Below the pieces are notes generated by a model. It did no database searches. It saw nothing but the letters and a program-made list of their open reading frames with translations, and was not told where the DNA came from. This document shows positions 11,501 through 22,648 of a stretch of DNA of 64,000 nucleotides, one piece after another. The translations under genes and the position numbers were made by a program. Positions within the stretch are counted from its first letter, which is position 1. Every line of letters begins with the position of its first letter. This DNA is from Agroathelia rolfsii (Eukaryota > Basidiomycota > Agaricomycetes > Amylocorticiales > Amylocorticiaceae): assembly GCA_018343915.1 (NCBI GenBank), contig JABRWF010000001.1, forward strand, positions 5,722,595-5,786,594. The letters are read 5' to 3'.

Positions 11501-13253
11501 TGTCACGACCCGCCAACGCACCCGGCCGCCGAATGTCCCAATTGCACACATCGACACACGTGAACATCTACAATGGAGTCACCGGCGATGCCCTCCCTTC
11601 TGAGTTGCCACGTACCCCGTGCATCAGAAGCATTTCCAATGTGTCCACCAACGTTTCCCCAGAGCTATGTGCATGGCCACCTTTCATGCTTCCTTTCCAT
11701 CATCAATGTGCTTCTGTCCATCAGAGCGTTCCACATGCCAACTGGCCTTCTTGACAACATTCCCCGAGTTGCTATGTGTCCCCACCAGCGGATCCTTCCT
11801 ATCTGGGAAGATTGCACTTGGACTTCCACCATAATCGTGCTCTGATCGACGATCAGACCACCGATGGTTCCAAAGGAATGCACCCCCGCCTTCGTGCACA
11901 GCATGGCATGACTACCAGAGCGTGCGGCATACACTATTCTTTATTGTCCTTATTGTTTTCCCTCTATTTCTTTATTTATCTTTCTGCGACTACTGTATTC
12001 TAGTATATAGTACTGTACTTGATGTAGTAAATACAGTAGTTGGAAAATTAAGTGTGTTTAGCCCTAGACAAGCTCTACACCCGCTGCATAGCCAGCGGTC
12101 AACCTGTGGACTTGAGCGTCCTTGAGTATCTCGTCTAGCTTTTCTCTTCCTGCTTGATCTCTCCGCCTATGCTTGATCTCACCGGAACACCCGCACCAAC
12201 TTGCTGTACGCCGTGCCTGTGTCAAGAGCTGCCTTCGCAGCTAGCTCGGGCGGTGCGGCGATGCCCCTGGAGCGCTAGTTGCTAAGCGGCTCACTGCCAG
12301 ATGGCAGCCCTGTGGGTTCGTGGAGACGCCTCTTTGATATCTCGGGGCCTGCGGCGATACGGGTGGCGCGGCGAGCAGTCAGACGTACGGCAGGTTGAAC
12401 GGGAGGTCCGGCGAGATTAGGCGTAGAGCAGGAGATGACAAGCCAGAGGGAGAGAAAGAACAAGGTACTCGAGGACGCTCAAGTCCACAGGTTGACCGCT
12501 GGCTATGCAGCGGGTGTAGGGCTTGTTTAGGGCCAAACACACTTAATTTTCCAACTACTGTAACTACTACATCAGGTACAGTACATATATACTAAGTATA
12601 GTAGTCGAGAAAATGATAAATAAAGAAAAGCAATGAAAACAATAGGAACAATAAGGAATAGCGTGCGCCGCGCGCTCTAGTAGTCGTGCCACGCTGTGCA
12701 CGAAGGCGGAGGTGCGTTCCTTCGGAACCATCGGCGGTCTGATCGTCGATCAGAGTGTGATCATAGGAGAGTCCAAGCGCGATCTTCCCAGATAGGAAGG
12801 ATCCGCTGGTGCGGGCACATGGCGACTCGGGGAATGTCTTCGAGAAGTCCAGTCGGCATGTGGAACGCTCTGATAGACAGAAGCGCGTCGATGATGGAAG
12901 GGAAGCGCGAAGGCGGCCTTGCACATGGCTCCGGGGAAACGTTGGCGGGCACATCGGAAACGCGTCCGATGCACGGGGTACGCGGCGACTCAGAAGGGAG
13001 GGCGTCGCCGGTAGCTCCGTCATAGGTGTTCGCAAGTATCGATGTGTGCGATCGGGACGTTCAGCGGCCGGGTGCGTTGGCGGGTCGTGACAGCCTGCTT
13101 GCCACATCACCCGTATTACTGCAAGCCCCAAGATATCAAAGAGGCAACTCCACAAACCCACAGGGCTGCCATCTGGCAGTGAGCCGCTTAGCAGTTAGCA
13201 CCCTAGGGGCATTGCCGCACCGCCCAAGCTAGCTGCGAAGGCAGCTCTTGACA
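11501..13253 (+). mobile_element. Solo LTR, family D (copy D1), with nested D2
   Basis: TGTCACGACCCGCC to GCAGCTCTTGACA, with CCGGC on both sides (11496-11500, 13254-13258), inserted in the tail of K copy 1. Net length is about 875 bp after removing D2. Confidence 0.94.
12218..13092 (-). mobile_element. Solo LTR, family D (copy D2), inside D1
   Basis: 875 bp in opposite orientation to D1. The flank GCCTG is found on both sides if the left copy overlaps the first two LTR bases (12215-12219, 13093-13097), so two bases were probably lost at the left join. Confidence 0.88.
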
Positions 13254-13691
13254 CCGGCGTATCTTCACCCTTCCAATAGTGGGTGTTGTATCTATCATAG
13301 TTGTCGCGGCCCACAGCCGCTAATGAATCCTGCATCAATGTCCAAATGTGTGAAAAGGGAAAATATGGAGATAGAAGTAAAAAGGCACCAAGGCCAGGGA
13401 AAGAACATGACAAGTAGAGAAGAATGAAAAGATAAGTCTTGTCAAGGAGAACAATGATGGTACAGCAATACTGCCAAAGTATAGAGAAGTCCAAGTAGGA
13501 ATGTGAATAAGGGATGACAAAACCACAGAGAAATATAAAGATGGGAAGGTCTTGTCCAGGGGAACTAATGGTAAAGACAAATAAATAGGCAATTAAGATA
13601 GTAGTTGGAAAATACTGTCAAGTAGGATTTTCTAACTTAAAGGTCAGGAAAGAAGAAAAGAAGGACAAATAAAAGAATAGTCGGAAAATAC

Positions 13692-14567
13692 TGTCAAGAG
13701 CTTCCTTCACAGCTAGCTCAGGCGGTGTAGCAATGCCCCTGGAGCGCTAGTTGCTAAGCTGCTCACTGCCAGATGGCAGCCCTGTGGGTTTGTAGAGTCG
13801 CCTCTTTGATATCTCAGGGCTTGCGGCGATACGGGTGGTGCGGCAAGCAGTCACAGCGTACAGCAAGTTGAGTGGGTGTTCCGGCAAGATTGAGCATAGA
13901 GTGAAGAAATCAAGCAAGAAGATGGAAACTAGACAAGACACTTAAGGATGCTCGAGTCTACAGGTTGACCACTGGCTATGCAGCGGGTGTAGGGCTTGTT
14001 TAGGGCGATACACACTTAATTTTCCGACTACTGTAACTACTACATCAGGTACAGTATATATATACTAAGTACAGTAGTCGAGAAAATGATAAATAAAGAA
14101 ATGAAGGGAAAACAATAAAGACAATAAAGAATAGTGCATGCCGCGCACTCTAGTAATCATGCCACGCTGTGCACAAAGGTAGGGGTGCCTTCCTTTGGAA
14201 CCATTGGTGGTCTAATCGTTGATCAGAGCACAATCATGGGGGAAGTCCAAGCATGATCTTCCCAGATAGGAAGGATCTGCTGGTGCGGGCACATAGCAAC
14301 TCAGGGAATGTCTTTGAGAAGTCCAGTCAGCATGTGGAGTGCTCTGATGGGCAGAAGCGCATCAATAATGGGAAGGAAGCATAAAGGGCGGCCATGCATA
14401 TGGCTCTGGGGAAACGTCGGCGGACACATTGGAAATGCTTCCGATGCATGGGGTACGTAGTAACTCAGAAGGGAGGGCATTGCTGGTGGCTCCGTCGTAG
14501 TTGTTCGTGAATGTCGATGTGCACGATTGGGACGTTCAGCGGCTGGGTACATTGGCGGGTCATAACA
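13692..14567 (-). repeat. 5' LTR of D element copy 1 (D3)
   Basis: 876 bp, plus strand TGTCAAGAGCTTCC to GGCGGGTCATAACA. It directly joins the D internal region at 13691 exactly as in the complete copy. The right flank is AAAAA at 14568. Confidence 0.9.
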
Positions 14568-14874
14568 AAAAACAGTGGTAGAAAATCCAAAACAAATCAA
14601 GTAACAGAGGAAATTAAAGGCTCTTTTAATAAAGAAATAAATGCTTTACTTTCTCTGTATCAAACAGAAAAAACACAGGATGATGAATTCTTTTACCTAG
14701 TCAATTCAGATACTAGTCATCACTCTATATTTGATTTGAAGAATTTTCACCAGTATAAACCATTTTCTCCTGAAAAACAAAAATACACAATTATCTCAGA
14801 TAGCACCAGACTCCTGATCAAAGGGATAGGTACTGTCAAAATCAAACACATTAATTCCAGTAGGAGGATATATA
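14568..14874 (+). pseudogene. Copia-like polyprotein fragment (protease region)
   Basis: An open stretch on the plus strand reads FFYLVNSDTSHHSIFDLKNF followed by YKPFSPEKQ and a GIGTVKI motif. This is the layout of the Copia aspartic protease (L-DSG-SH followed by a G.G.V block), with DSG changed to NSD. The sequence is AT-rich and not from the same Copia family as 5489-10070. It ends at the TA target of mariner copy 2. Confidence 0.6.
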
Positions 14875-15012
14875 TATACTGAGTGACAAAACTATCTTAA
14901 TGTTTGTATTTTTTACAACTTTTGATCTATATCTCCAGAAATAAAATACTTAAAATTATATTAAAAATACTCCTATTAAGTATACTATATCTGCTTTGAA
15001 TCAAGCCCTAGG

Positions 15013-15845
15013 TGTCATGAGTTGGAAATAATGGACAGAATTTTTGCAAATTATCTAATTTTATTGGAACTATGTCTATGAACTTTTGTTTCCTTTTATC
15101 TTTTTATTTTATTTTATTTACCCTTAGGGTGTGGACTGTAGACAGTGAGTGGTCAGGTGATTAGCCTTCATGTGACTAAGCTGCATGCTATAGGAGTAAT
15201 CATGAGTTGTGCATTTCCAATTCACTATTCCACACAACTCTAGAGTACAAACCTCTGATCACTGACCAATTCCTAATAGATACTGGTTCCATTACACATC
15301 TCCAAGCTCCCACTCCAAAGCTCTTTAAGAGCTCTGCTCCTGAGTGTGGAACCTCCAGAGTTGTTGTATCTCTGCATGGATGCCCATTGGAGTTAGGAAA
15401 AAGGTCTTTCTCTGCATTATCTACTTTTTCTATTCCTTATCTTCGCATTGGAACTAGTGCGGAGCTTTCACAAGTAGTATAAGTAGTGCATGTAACTTAT
15501 CCTAAAAGGCCAGCTTTGACCTCTTTGCCTTTAGGCAAGTAGACATTTGCATTCCTCTTATAGTATTACTTAATGAAATTTTGCCTTCAGGGTTCATTCC
15601 GCAGGGTCTAGCCTATCTTAGCTATAGTATTTAATTACACCAAAGGTGGCAGAAATCCCCTCAAATAGTTTACAAAGTCTATTAGAATAAGAGTAAAAGC
15701 CTTGTACATAGATACAGAAGAGTACTTGGTATTGCCCTTTAATAAATCAGGGAATATATCTATGGGAAAACTATATTTGTGTAGTACTTTAATTGTAGTG
15801 TTTAAGAGTGTACCCTTTACACAGTCAAGGAGTATACCCTTGACA
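15013..15845 (+). mobile_element. Solo LTR, family B'
   Basis: 833 bp, TGTCATGAGTTGG to ACCCTTGACA, with CTAGG on both sides (15008-15012, 15846-15850). Same family as the LTRs at 34270-35098 and 40393-41221 but strongly AT-shifted. Inserted in mariner copy 2. Confidence 0.93.
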
Positions 15846-17000
15846 CTAGGTTATTTGATTCAGTCAATAAACCATAGAGTTATGTATTATTCTTTTAAGG
15901 GGTATCATTGAGATAGTTTTATTGCTAACATTTTCAAAATATAAATTTCATTAAATTTAGTATTTAGTATATCCTTCTTTTGCTTTTATTACCTCTGCCA
16001 CCCTTTTAGGCATACTCTCAACTAACTTTTAATAAATAGATACTAAAATAGCATCCCACTCCTTCTCTACCCTCTCTAAAAGCCCAGTAAGTAATAATAT
16101 AGGCTTATTATAGTCTGCTAGCTTTCTTTTGAGATGATTCTATAGATGCTCAATAAGATTAAGGTCTGGAGAGTTAGCAGGCCACACTATAACTTCCAAT
16201 TTATGGTCTTCAAACCATTTGATAGCTAGTTTGCTCTTATATTTGGAGTTATTATTCTGCTAAAACATAGTATTGTTAGTATCTTTATGTCAAGAGCTGC
16301 CTTTGCAGCTAGCTCGGGCAGTGCGGCGACGCCTCTGAGGCACTAACTGCTAAGCAGCTCACTACCAAATAGCAGCCCTATGGGTTCGTGGAGACGCCTC
16401 TTCAATATCTCGGAGCCTGCAGTGATATAGGTATTGTGGCAAGCAGACAAGCGCATGGTAGGTTGGTGCGGGTAGTCCGGCGAGATCAGGCGTAGAGCAG
16501 AAGATGACAAGCTAGAGGGAGAGAGCAGAACAAGATACTCGAGGATGCTCAAGTCCACAGGTTGACTGCTGGCTATGCAGCGGGTGTAGGGCTTGTTTAG
16601 GGCCAAACACACTTAATTTTCCAACTACGGTAACTACTACATCAAGTACAGTACATATATACTAAGTACAGTAGTCGAGAAAATGATAAATAAAGAAATG
16701 AAGGGAAAACAATAAAGACAATAAAGAATAGCGTGTGCCGCGCACTCTGGTAGTCATGCCATGCTGTGCACAAAGGCGGGGGTGCCTTCCTTTGGAACCA
16801 TTGGTGGTCTGATCGTCGATCAGAGCACAATCATGGGGGAAGTCCAAGCGCGATCTTCCCAGATAGGAAGGATCCGCTGGTGCGGGCACATAGCAACTTG
16901 GGGAATGTCTTCGAGAAGTCCAGTTGGCATGTGGAGTGCTCTGATGGGTAGAAGCGCATTGATGATGGGAAGGAAGCGTAAAGAGCGGCCGTACATATGG

Positions 17001-18851
17001 TGTTACGAGTTGCTCATTGTACTATAATTTTATTTCGAATTTTTCACTATTTTTCTGAATTTTTCCTGATTTTTCTCTATTTTCTGATGTATATATTGTA
17101 TATTACATAAGCATACACTCTGATGACTAAGCAAGTCATGTAATCAGTCAACTATGTGACTGGCCATCATGTGACCACTAGTCATGTTGTCATGAGTTGA
17201 TCTTATGGCTTATCTTGTTCTCCTAATTTTTCTATATTTTCTACTATTTTTCTTGAATTTATATCTTTTAATTTAAGTGCATAGGATTTATTTCTTTATT
17301 TTTGGTTTATTGCTGCTTTGTTCATATGGTACTGTACTTCATTTGGGTATGCTTCCTGATCCTCTGATGTACATCATTGATTTGCTTCTCCCATCTTTGA
17401 TGCTTCTTTCATCTTTGATCTTTCCCATACTGTACTTCTGTTCTAACTCCCTTGATCCTTTCTCTTTCCTTTCTTCTATTTCCCTTGATGTGGAGTTAAG
17501 GACTATTCTTAAAGTACTTGTAAACAGTATATAGAGGCCTGCCCTTGGGGCCTTTGCAATCCAGCTTGACCACCTTTTGCCCTCTGAGTCATTCTCACTC
17601 ACACCTGAAAGTTCTCATCTCCTACTCTCTCTCTTGTGTGTTTTACCCCCCCCCCCATCATCATCTTTGACTTGTTATACCTGGACCCCAAGATTAAGGG
17701 GATATGCTGTGACTCCATGCTCTAAGGGAGTATAATACTGAGTGAAAGCATGTGTCATCATGATGTGTGAACATGGACTTCTAGGATCAGGGAGTATAAA
17801 GAATTGTGTCTAGTCCAAGACAGCATGTCCCATCTGGCAAAGGGACTTTAAAGAATACCAGTGATTATATGTTGCATGGAAGCCTTCATGAAACAGTGGG
17901 AGACCTTGCCTCTAGGTCTTTAAACATGAGTTGCACCTCCCTACTGGGGGAGATTAAAGATATCAGTAGTACCCCCCCCCCCTTTGCCTAGCCTTCCCAG
18001 GCTAGATGTGTTTGGTTGGTTTAAGTCATGAGTGACCCATGACACATGTGACATATTATGTAAGTAGAGTCTAGAACATGGGTCTGGATCATGACACTAC
18101 TTTAGACTTACTATAACAAATAATGGTGTGATATCACACCATATTTAGCATTACTGCGCACAGACTATGTAAACTGTGCATAGACCAGGTAGAATTAGTA
18201 TATAACCCTGTAGTGCCTCTACCTGAAGACCTCAGATTCGTTCTCTTTGTCTTCAGGTAAGCACGGTAGTGCTTTGTATTAGTTAAGGCTGACATAATAA
18301 TAAAACTTTGTCTTCAGAGCTCACTCCCTCTCTAGGCTACCAGAGCCTGTCTCTCCCTCTCTCTCTCTCTTCCCTCTACCAAATCCTCTCTGCTGTGTGC
18401 TAGGAGGTAACAAGCGTGCTTCATACTGCTTGTTGTCTAGAGGTTGCTTAGTGCTCCTCTATGTTAGAAATGCATAAGACAGGTCTAGCCCTCTGAGTGA
18501 CCATTTACGTTTCTGTATACAAATTCATTGTGCTTAGTGCACCTAAGAGAACAACAGCAGAGCCCTGTGTTCTTTACGGTTAAGATACATCACATGCCTA
18601 ACAGCATACACAAGACAGTTTATGTTTTGTATATAGACCTTGCTTGAAAGTCTAGTAGACTTGGAGTAAAGCTTGGTGATACAAGGACTCAAGCTTGCAT
18701 GATAGTTGTGACAGTGCAAGGAAGTGTACACCCACGCATCCCTAGCCTTGGGAGTTGTAAAACAGCCGTTACTTGGCTACCCCATACCTTTGAGGGGTTA
18801 ATGTAGGCTTAGGTTGAGTTTTGGTGACAAGAGTCTGGTGTGCTCTTGACA
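17001..18851 (+). mobile_element. Solo LTR, family F (copy F1), with nested LTR-E
   Basis: TGTTACGAGTTGC to GTGCTCTTGACA with TATGG on both sides (16996-17000, 18852-18856). Net 989 bp, matching the 983-bp LTRs of the Gypsy at 28321-43386. Contains a TTATGTAAG...TATATAACC promoter-like stretch and CT-rich runs. Confidence 0.93.
17188..18044 (+). mobile_element. Solo LTR, family E (copy E1)
   Basis: 857 bp, TGTCATGAGTTGATC to GACCCATGACA, with CATGT on both sides (17183-17187, 18045-18049). Contains poly-C runs near 17647 and 17973. Confidence 0.93.
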
Positions 18852-19008
18852 TATGGCTCTGGGGAAACATCGGCAGATACATCGGAAATACTTCTGATGC
18901 ATGGGGTACGCGGCGACTTAGAAGGGAGGGTATCGCCGGTGGCTCTGTCGTAGTTGTTCGCAAATATCAATGTGTGCAATTGGGACATTTGGCGGCCGGG
19001 TGCATTGG

Positions 19009-20786
19009 TGTTAAGGCTTATGCTCTTGACTATACCAAATAAGACAACCTGCTTGTAAGGCACGCAGGTGGGCTGTAAGGCCGGGTTTTACGTCTATGAC
19101 TTGTTTGGTACTTTTACCAAGTGCTCACGTGCTCCCGTTGCTACCAGTCGTAATAGTGTATCCTTGCTTTTACTATGCTAGGATAGCGTTTGGTACTCTA
19201 GTCAGAAGACTTCCCGTGTGCTTCTCTTCGCGTCTAATAAAGGCTTGGGTACTTCTTACTCAGGATAGGCGGCTTAGCCCTCCGTGATCAACAGACACTC
19301 GCTAGGACTTGTTACTGCCTAGGCCTAAATGAATAGGGCTTTTGTATCACACGCAGTTGCCTCTATGTATTGAGGGCTTATGACTTATATGCCTTCTTAT
19401 ATCAAGGCCTACACAAACTCCTACTAAGATGCCCTTAAGGCCTTATACTTAATAGGGAAAGGTGTAAGAGAGAGAGAAGTGGGCTAGGACTTGGTAAGCC
19501 TGAAGTGTCACAAACCAAACTCGCCAGAGACCCTGACGGAAGGTTCGGTGCAACAAGAACACGGACAGGCAATGCGGCAATAGACGATCGCGGCAAAGGG
19601 CACTTGCGGAGGCAACGGCGTGATGCGGATGCGCGAGGCTAAGGATGGGCAACGAATCGAGAGGGTTGGGTGCTTCGGCAAACGGCCAAGTCGATCAACG
19701 CAACTCAACAAGATGATGGTCAAGAGAGGAAGGAAGGGGGTCAGATGCGAAGGCGCTAGCAAATAACGGGGCGAGTTGCTTTAGTCTGGACTTCGGCCAA
19801 ACAAATGGCTTTGGCCCTTGTGTCACTGCTTCCAACTAAATGGGATGAGAGGGGAAGTGTTCTTAGTCACTAGATATTTGAATTTCCGAACTAGAGTACG
19901 TAGGTACAAAGTATTTGTGTATATATACTACTACTCAGTGGAACATGTACGATGGAGTGAGAACAATAAAGAAAATGGATAAAATCAATGATGAGTCAAA
20001 AAGGGAAATGATAAGAAAGGGAAGGATTGACACGCATGGTGAGAAGCGCTGCAGTTGTTGATTGATGCCGGGCATCAGTGAAACTACGCGGTGCGTCCGG
20101 AGTTTGTTGATTGGCGATCAGGTTTGGTTCCAACAGGCGCGTGTGACATGGAGGTTCCGGCGAGATAGTGCATTGTGAGTCACCGCCGTGCAACCTGAAT
20201 GAACGCGTATTGTGGTGTGCGTCGGAAAACATCCTGGATATTGATTGGGATGTGCGGTGCATGACATGAAGGCAAAATATATTAGTTTATGTAAGGGATA
20301 CAAGTGGGGGGGGTGCCCTTACCTGAAGGCGAAAAGGTCGAAGCTAAAGTTCAGGTAAGGGCTACATGCTTGTATTTATACATAAATGAAAGGGCCTGTG
20401 CACAGCCTTGATGGTCTGTGCGCAGCCGGGGTTTGTAAGCAAGATTGTGTCAAATACAGGGGCAGTGCTTTGTGACTAAGTCCAATGAGCAACCGATTGG
20501 AGTGATGAGTCTAGTACTCCTTAGTAATCGCACAGTGATCGGAACGACCTTGGTTCCTGAGTCTAGACCTTTTGATGAAAAGGAATAATCTAGACTCTGC
20601 CTTCCTAATATACTCTTGTCACAAGCACTCCTGTCATGTGGGGCTAACACAGCCAGTCACACGCACGTCAAGATGTCGCCTGCAAGGTATTTCGTCCGTA
20701 TCTCAGTCAATAAAAATCGTAAAAATACAATAAAAATATATACATGTTCGTAAGAAAAAAAGGCGAAAAATGTCCAACTCATAACA
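19009..20786 (-). mobile_element. Solo LTR, family A (copy A2), with nested LTR-C
   Basis: TGTTAAGGCTTATG to CCAACTCATAACA with ATTGG on both sides (19004-19008, 20787-20791). Net 1012 bp. Confidence 0.93.
19506..20266. mobile_element. Solo LTR, family C (copy C2)
   Basis: 761 bp, TGTCACAAACC to GGTGCATGACA, with TGAAG on both sides (19501-19505, 20267-20271), inside LTR-A2. Confidence 0.93.
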
Positions 20787-21858
20787 ATTGGCGGGTTGTG
20801 ACACTTTAGCCTATAACTCTATACTATCCTAGAGTTTATCCTCTAAAATAGATATATAGACTTCTAAGTCTATTTTCCCAATAATCCTGGTTGCATATCC
20901 AGCCCTATCCCATCCAAAACATCCCCACAATATAATGTTTCTACTACCAAACTTTTGTATTCTCTGAACTAGCCTATTACTAAGCCCTTCTCTCTTCTTT
21001 TTCCACATCTATTTCCTTCTATCAGACCCAATTCTATTGATCTTAGTCTCATCAGACTAGATTACCCTCTTCTAGTCCTCTAGAGTCTAGTGCTGGTGCT
21101 CAAGAGCAAAGTTTAATCTAGCCTTTTTATAATGAGGCTTAAGATTAGAACTTTTTTTCTTAGTTATAGCCTTTAAACCCTGCTTTCTTAGTCTCATATA
21201 TATAGTTTAGGTAGACACAGACTCCTCAAGTGTGTTTTTAAGGGCTTTAGTTACATTCACAGTAGTATCAGCCTGACTAGAGCTAATAAAACAGATAGAA
21301 TAGCATATAGTAATAAAGAAAAGCTTAAAGGGATAGCCTTCTAAGCTTTTAGAAAGGTAGGGACAGTGTTTAAAATATATTCTGCTAATAGAAGCATGGG
21401 ATACACTAGTAGCTTTAGCAATATCCCTAGCAGAATGATGTTTATTAAGCAAGTAGATAATATTAAGGAGTTATTAATTGAATAAAGGTTTTATAGTGGT
21501 ATAGAGATAATGGTGGTAGTAGTTTAAGAGTTGTTTGTGTTTATTTATACTAAATAGGGGGTATTTAAATGTGTGGTGGCACTGCTTACATAATTAGTAT
21601 AGTATAACTTGTGTTTTACTATAAAAAGTATATTTCAATTAAGTAGCAACAAAACTGTCTCAATGATACCCCTTGAAAGAATAATACATAACTCTATGGT
21701 TTATTGACCAAATCACATGACCTAGGGCTCAATTTAAAGCAGATATGGTATACTTGATAGGAGTATTTTTAGTATAATTTTAAGTATTTTATTTCTAGAG
21801 ATATAAATCAAAAATAGTAAAAAATGCAAACATTAAGACAGTTTTGTCACTTAGTGTA

Positions 21859-21995
21859 GTAATAGTTATGTAATTTGCAAGTCACATGATCTAAACCCTA
21901 ACCTAAGTAATACTACTTAACTATCAATGAAAAGAAAGAATAAAATAAAGGAAAAATAAAAGAAAAATTGGGCTAAGGTTAGTAAACTCATAACA
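21859..21995 (-). repeat. LTR family I fragment (last 137 bp)
   Basis: Matches the end of 8597-9004 up to AACTCATAACA. The rest of the LTR is not on the other side of mariner copy 2, so the locus is rearranged. Confidence 0.8.
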
Positions 21996-22210
21996 AGTAG
22001 CAATAAAACTGTCTCAATAATACCCCTTGAAAGAATAATACATAACTCTATGGTTTATTGACCGAATTATATGACCTAGGGCTTGATTCAAAGCAGATAT
22101 AGTATACTTAATAGGAGTATTTTTAGTATAATTTTATGTATTTTATTTCTAGAGATATAGATCAAAAGTTGTAAAAAATGCAAATATTGAGACAGTTTTG
22201 TCACTCAGTG
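21996..22210 (-). repeat. Mariner copy 3, right terminal fragment
   Basis: 215 bp corresponding to the right inverted repeat of mariner, ending GTCACTCAGTG and followed by TA at 22211-22212. The body of this copy is missing; it had inserted in the LINE endonuclease. Confidence 0.85.
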
Positions 22211-22212
22211 TA

Positions 22213-22648
22213 TATTTAGATTAGTATCAATGAGGGTGTAGGTAAAGGCTACATCTTGGCTTAAGCCAGCATTTTATATATTAATCAGTAGAAAAGATAA
22301 GGAGCCATAAGTGAATTAAACCACCATTATATATAACAAGCCAATAATATCTGGACAAAGTTGAGTAGTAAGGTGAGGAATGGATTTGCGAATAAATGTG
22401 GTAACTCTTGGATAACTATTCATAGGCATATTAGGGGTAAAAGCTTCCCAGGCAATGTTTGCTACAGTGCCTAGAATAGGGATACCCGGTGAGTCATCTA
22501 AGGATTGCGTTAAGCCGATATGGCTATACCAAGGTTCTTGCAAGAGAAGAATGTCAAAATCCGTTAGTAAATTTAGAAGGGCATATATGCGTTCATTAGA
22601 GCATGCTACGTTTAGTTGGAGGATACGTAGAGGGCGTAATTGGTTCAT
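22213..22648 (-). pseudogene. LINE ORF2 N-terminus, APE-like endonuclease
   Basis: ATG at 22648 overlaps the ORF1 stop as ATGA. The product starts MNQLRPLRILQLN and contains the endonuclease motifs RILQLN (Asn) and LLLQEPW (Glu). An in-frame stop at 22316 and another about 45 bp further break it. Homology continues to the mariner end at 22212. This enzyme would nick the target for LINE integration. Confidence 0.82.

Larger units (their letters stand above)
10591..13279 (+). pseudogene. 'K' gene copy 1: coiled-coil and Cys-rich protein, antisense to D element
   Basis: Starts ATG at 10591 with MAPHNNKGKGKARAPSSDID, then a long Glu/Lys/Arg-rich coiled coil. A GT-AG intron lies at 10979-11021 (GTAAGTCC...TTAACAG). 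After it comes a Cys-rich stretch (ACDACQ, KACKWP, CQ) and an acidic tail ending at TAG 13277-13279. LTR D1 (11501-13253) interrupts the tail. Stops in the coiled coil (TGA near 10728, TAA near 10795, TAA near 10948) fit CGA or CAA to stop. Function unknown. Copy 2 at 55794-56725 is better preserved. Confidence 0.6.
10071..14567 (-). mobile_element. D element copy 1 (non-autonomous LTR element), left part lost
   Basis: The internal region matches the inverse of 55380-57200 in the complete D element (53628-59886). Its 5' LTR is 13692-14567. Both copies have the same LTR/internal join (GTATTTTCCGACTATCC on the element strand). It is cut on the left by the Copia element and internally by LTR D1. 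The part of the internal region beyond the K gene and the 3' LTR are missing. Confidence 0.82.
16288..20803 (-). mobile_element. Solo LTR, family D (copy D4), with nested F/E and A/C LTRs
   Basis: TGTCAAGAGCTGCC to GGGTTGTGACA with CTTTA on both sides (16283-16287, 20804-20808). Net length is 877 bp after removing LTR-F1 (17001-18851) and LTR-A2 (19009-20786). Confidence 0.93.
15957..21493 (-). pseudogene. Tc1-like transposase, copy 2, many stops
   Basis: Same gene as 667-1683, split by the D4 LTR complex. The helix-turn-helix part is at 21207-21452, with the catalytic part shared between 20809-21080 and 16090-16287. The start codon is ATA, and several codons are changed to TAG or TAA. The TAG between the N-terminal part and WSDETK is at the same place as in copy 1. 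Confidence 0.85.
14877..21856 (-). mobile_element. Tc1/mariner element, copy 2, full length with nested LTRs
   Basis: Starts TACTGAGTGAC (first C changed to T) at 14877 and ends GTCACTTAGTG at 21856, with TA on both sides. It contains LTR-B' (15013-15845, TSD CTAGG) and LTR-D4 (16288-20803, TSD CTTTA). Subtracting these and one TSD each leaves 1621 bp, identical to copy 1. Confidence 0.93.

Noticed and set aside
11072..11563. 163-codon acidic open frame as a stand-alone gene
   Set aside because: It is the second exon of the K pseudogene read past a frameshift and running into LTR D1.
12592..13161. 189-codon and similar open frames across many D LTRs
   Set aside because: They are translations of GC-rich LTR sequence, vary in frame and length between copies and lack domains.
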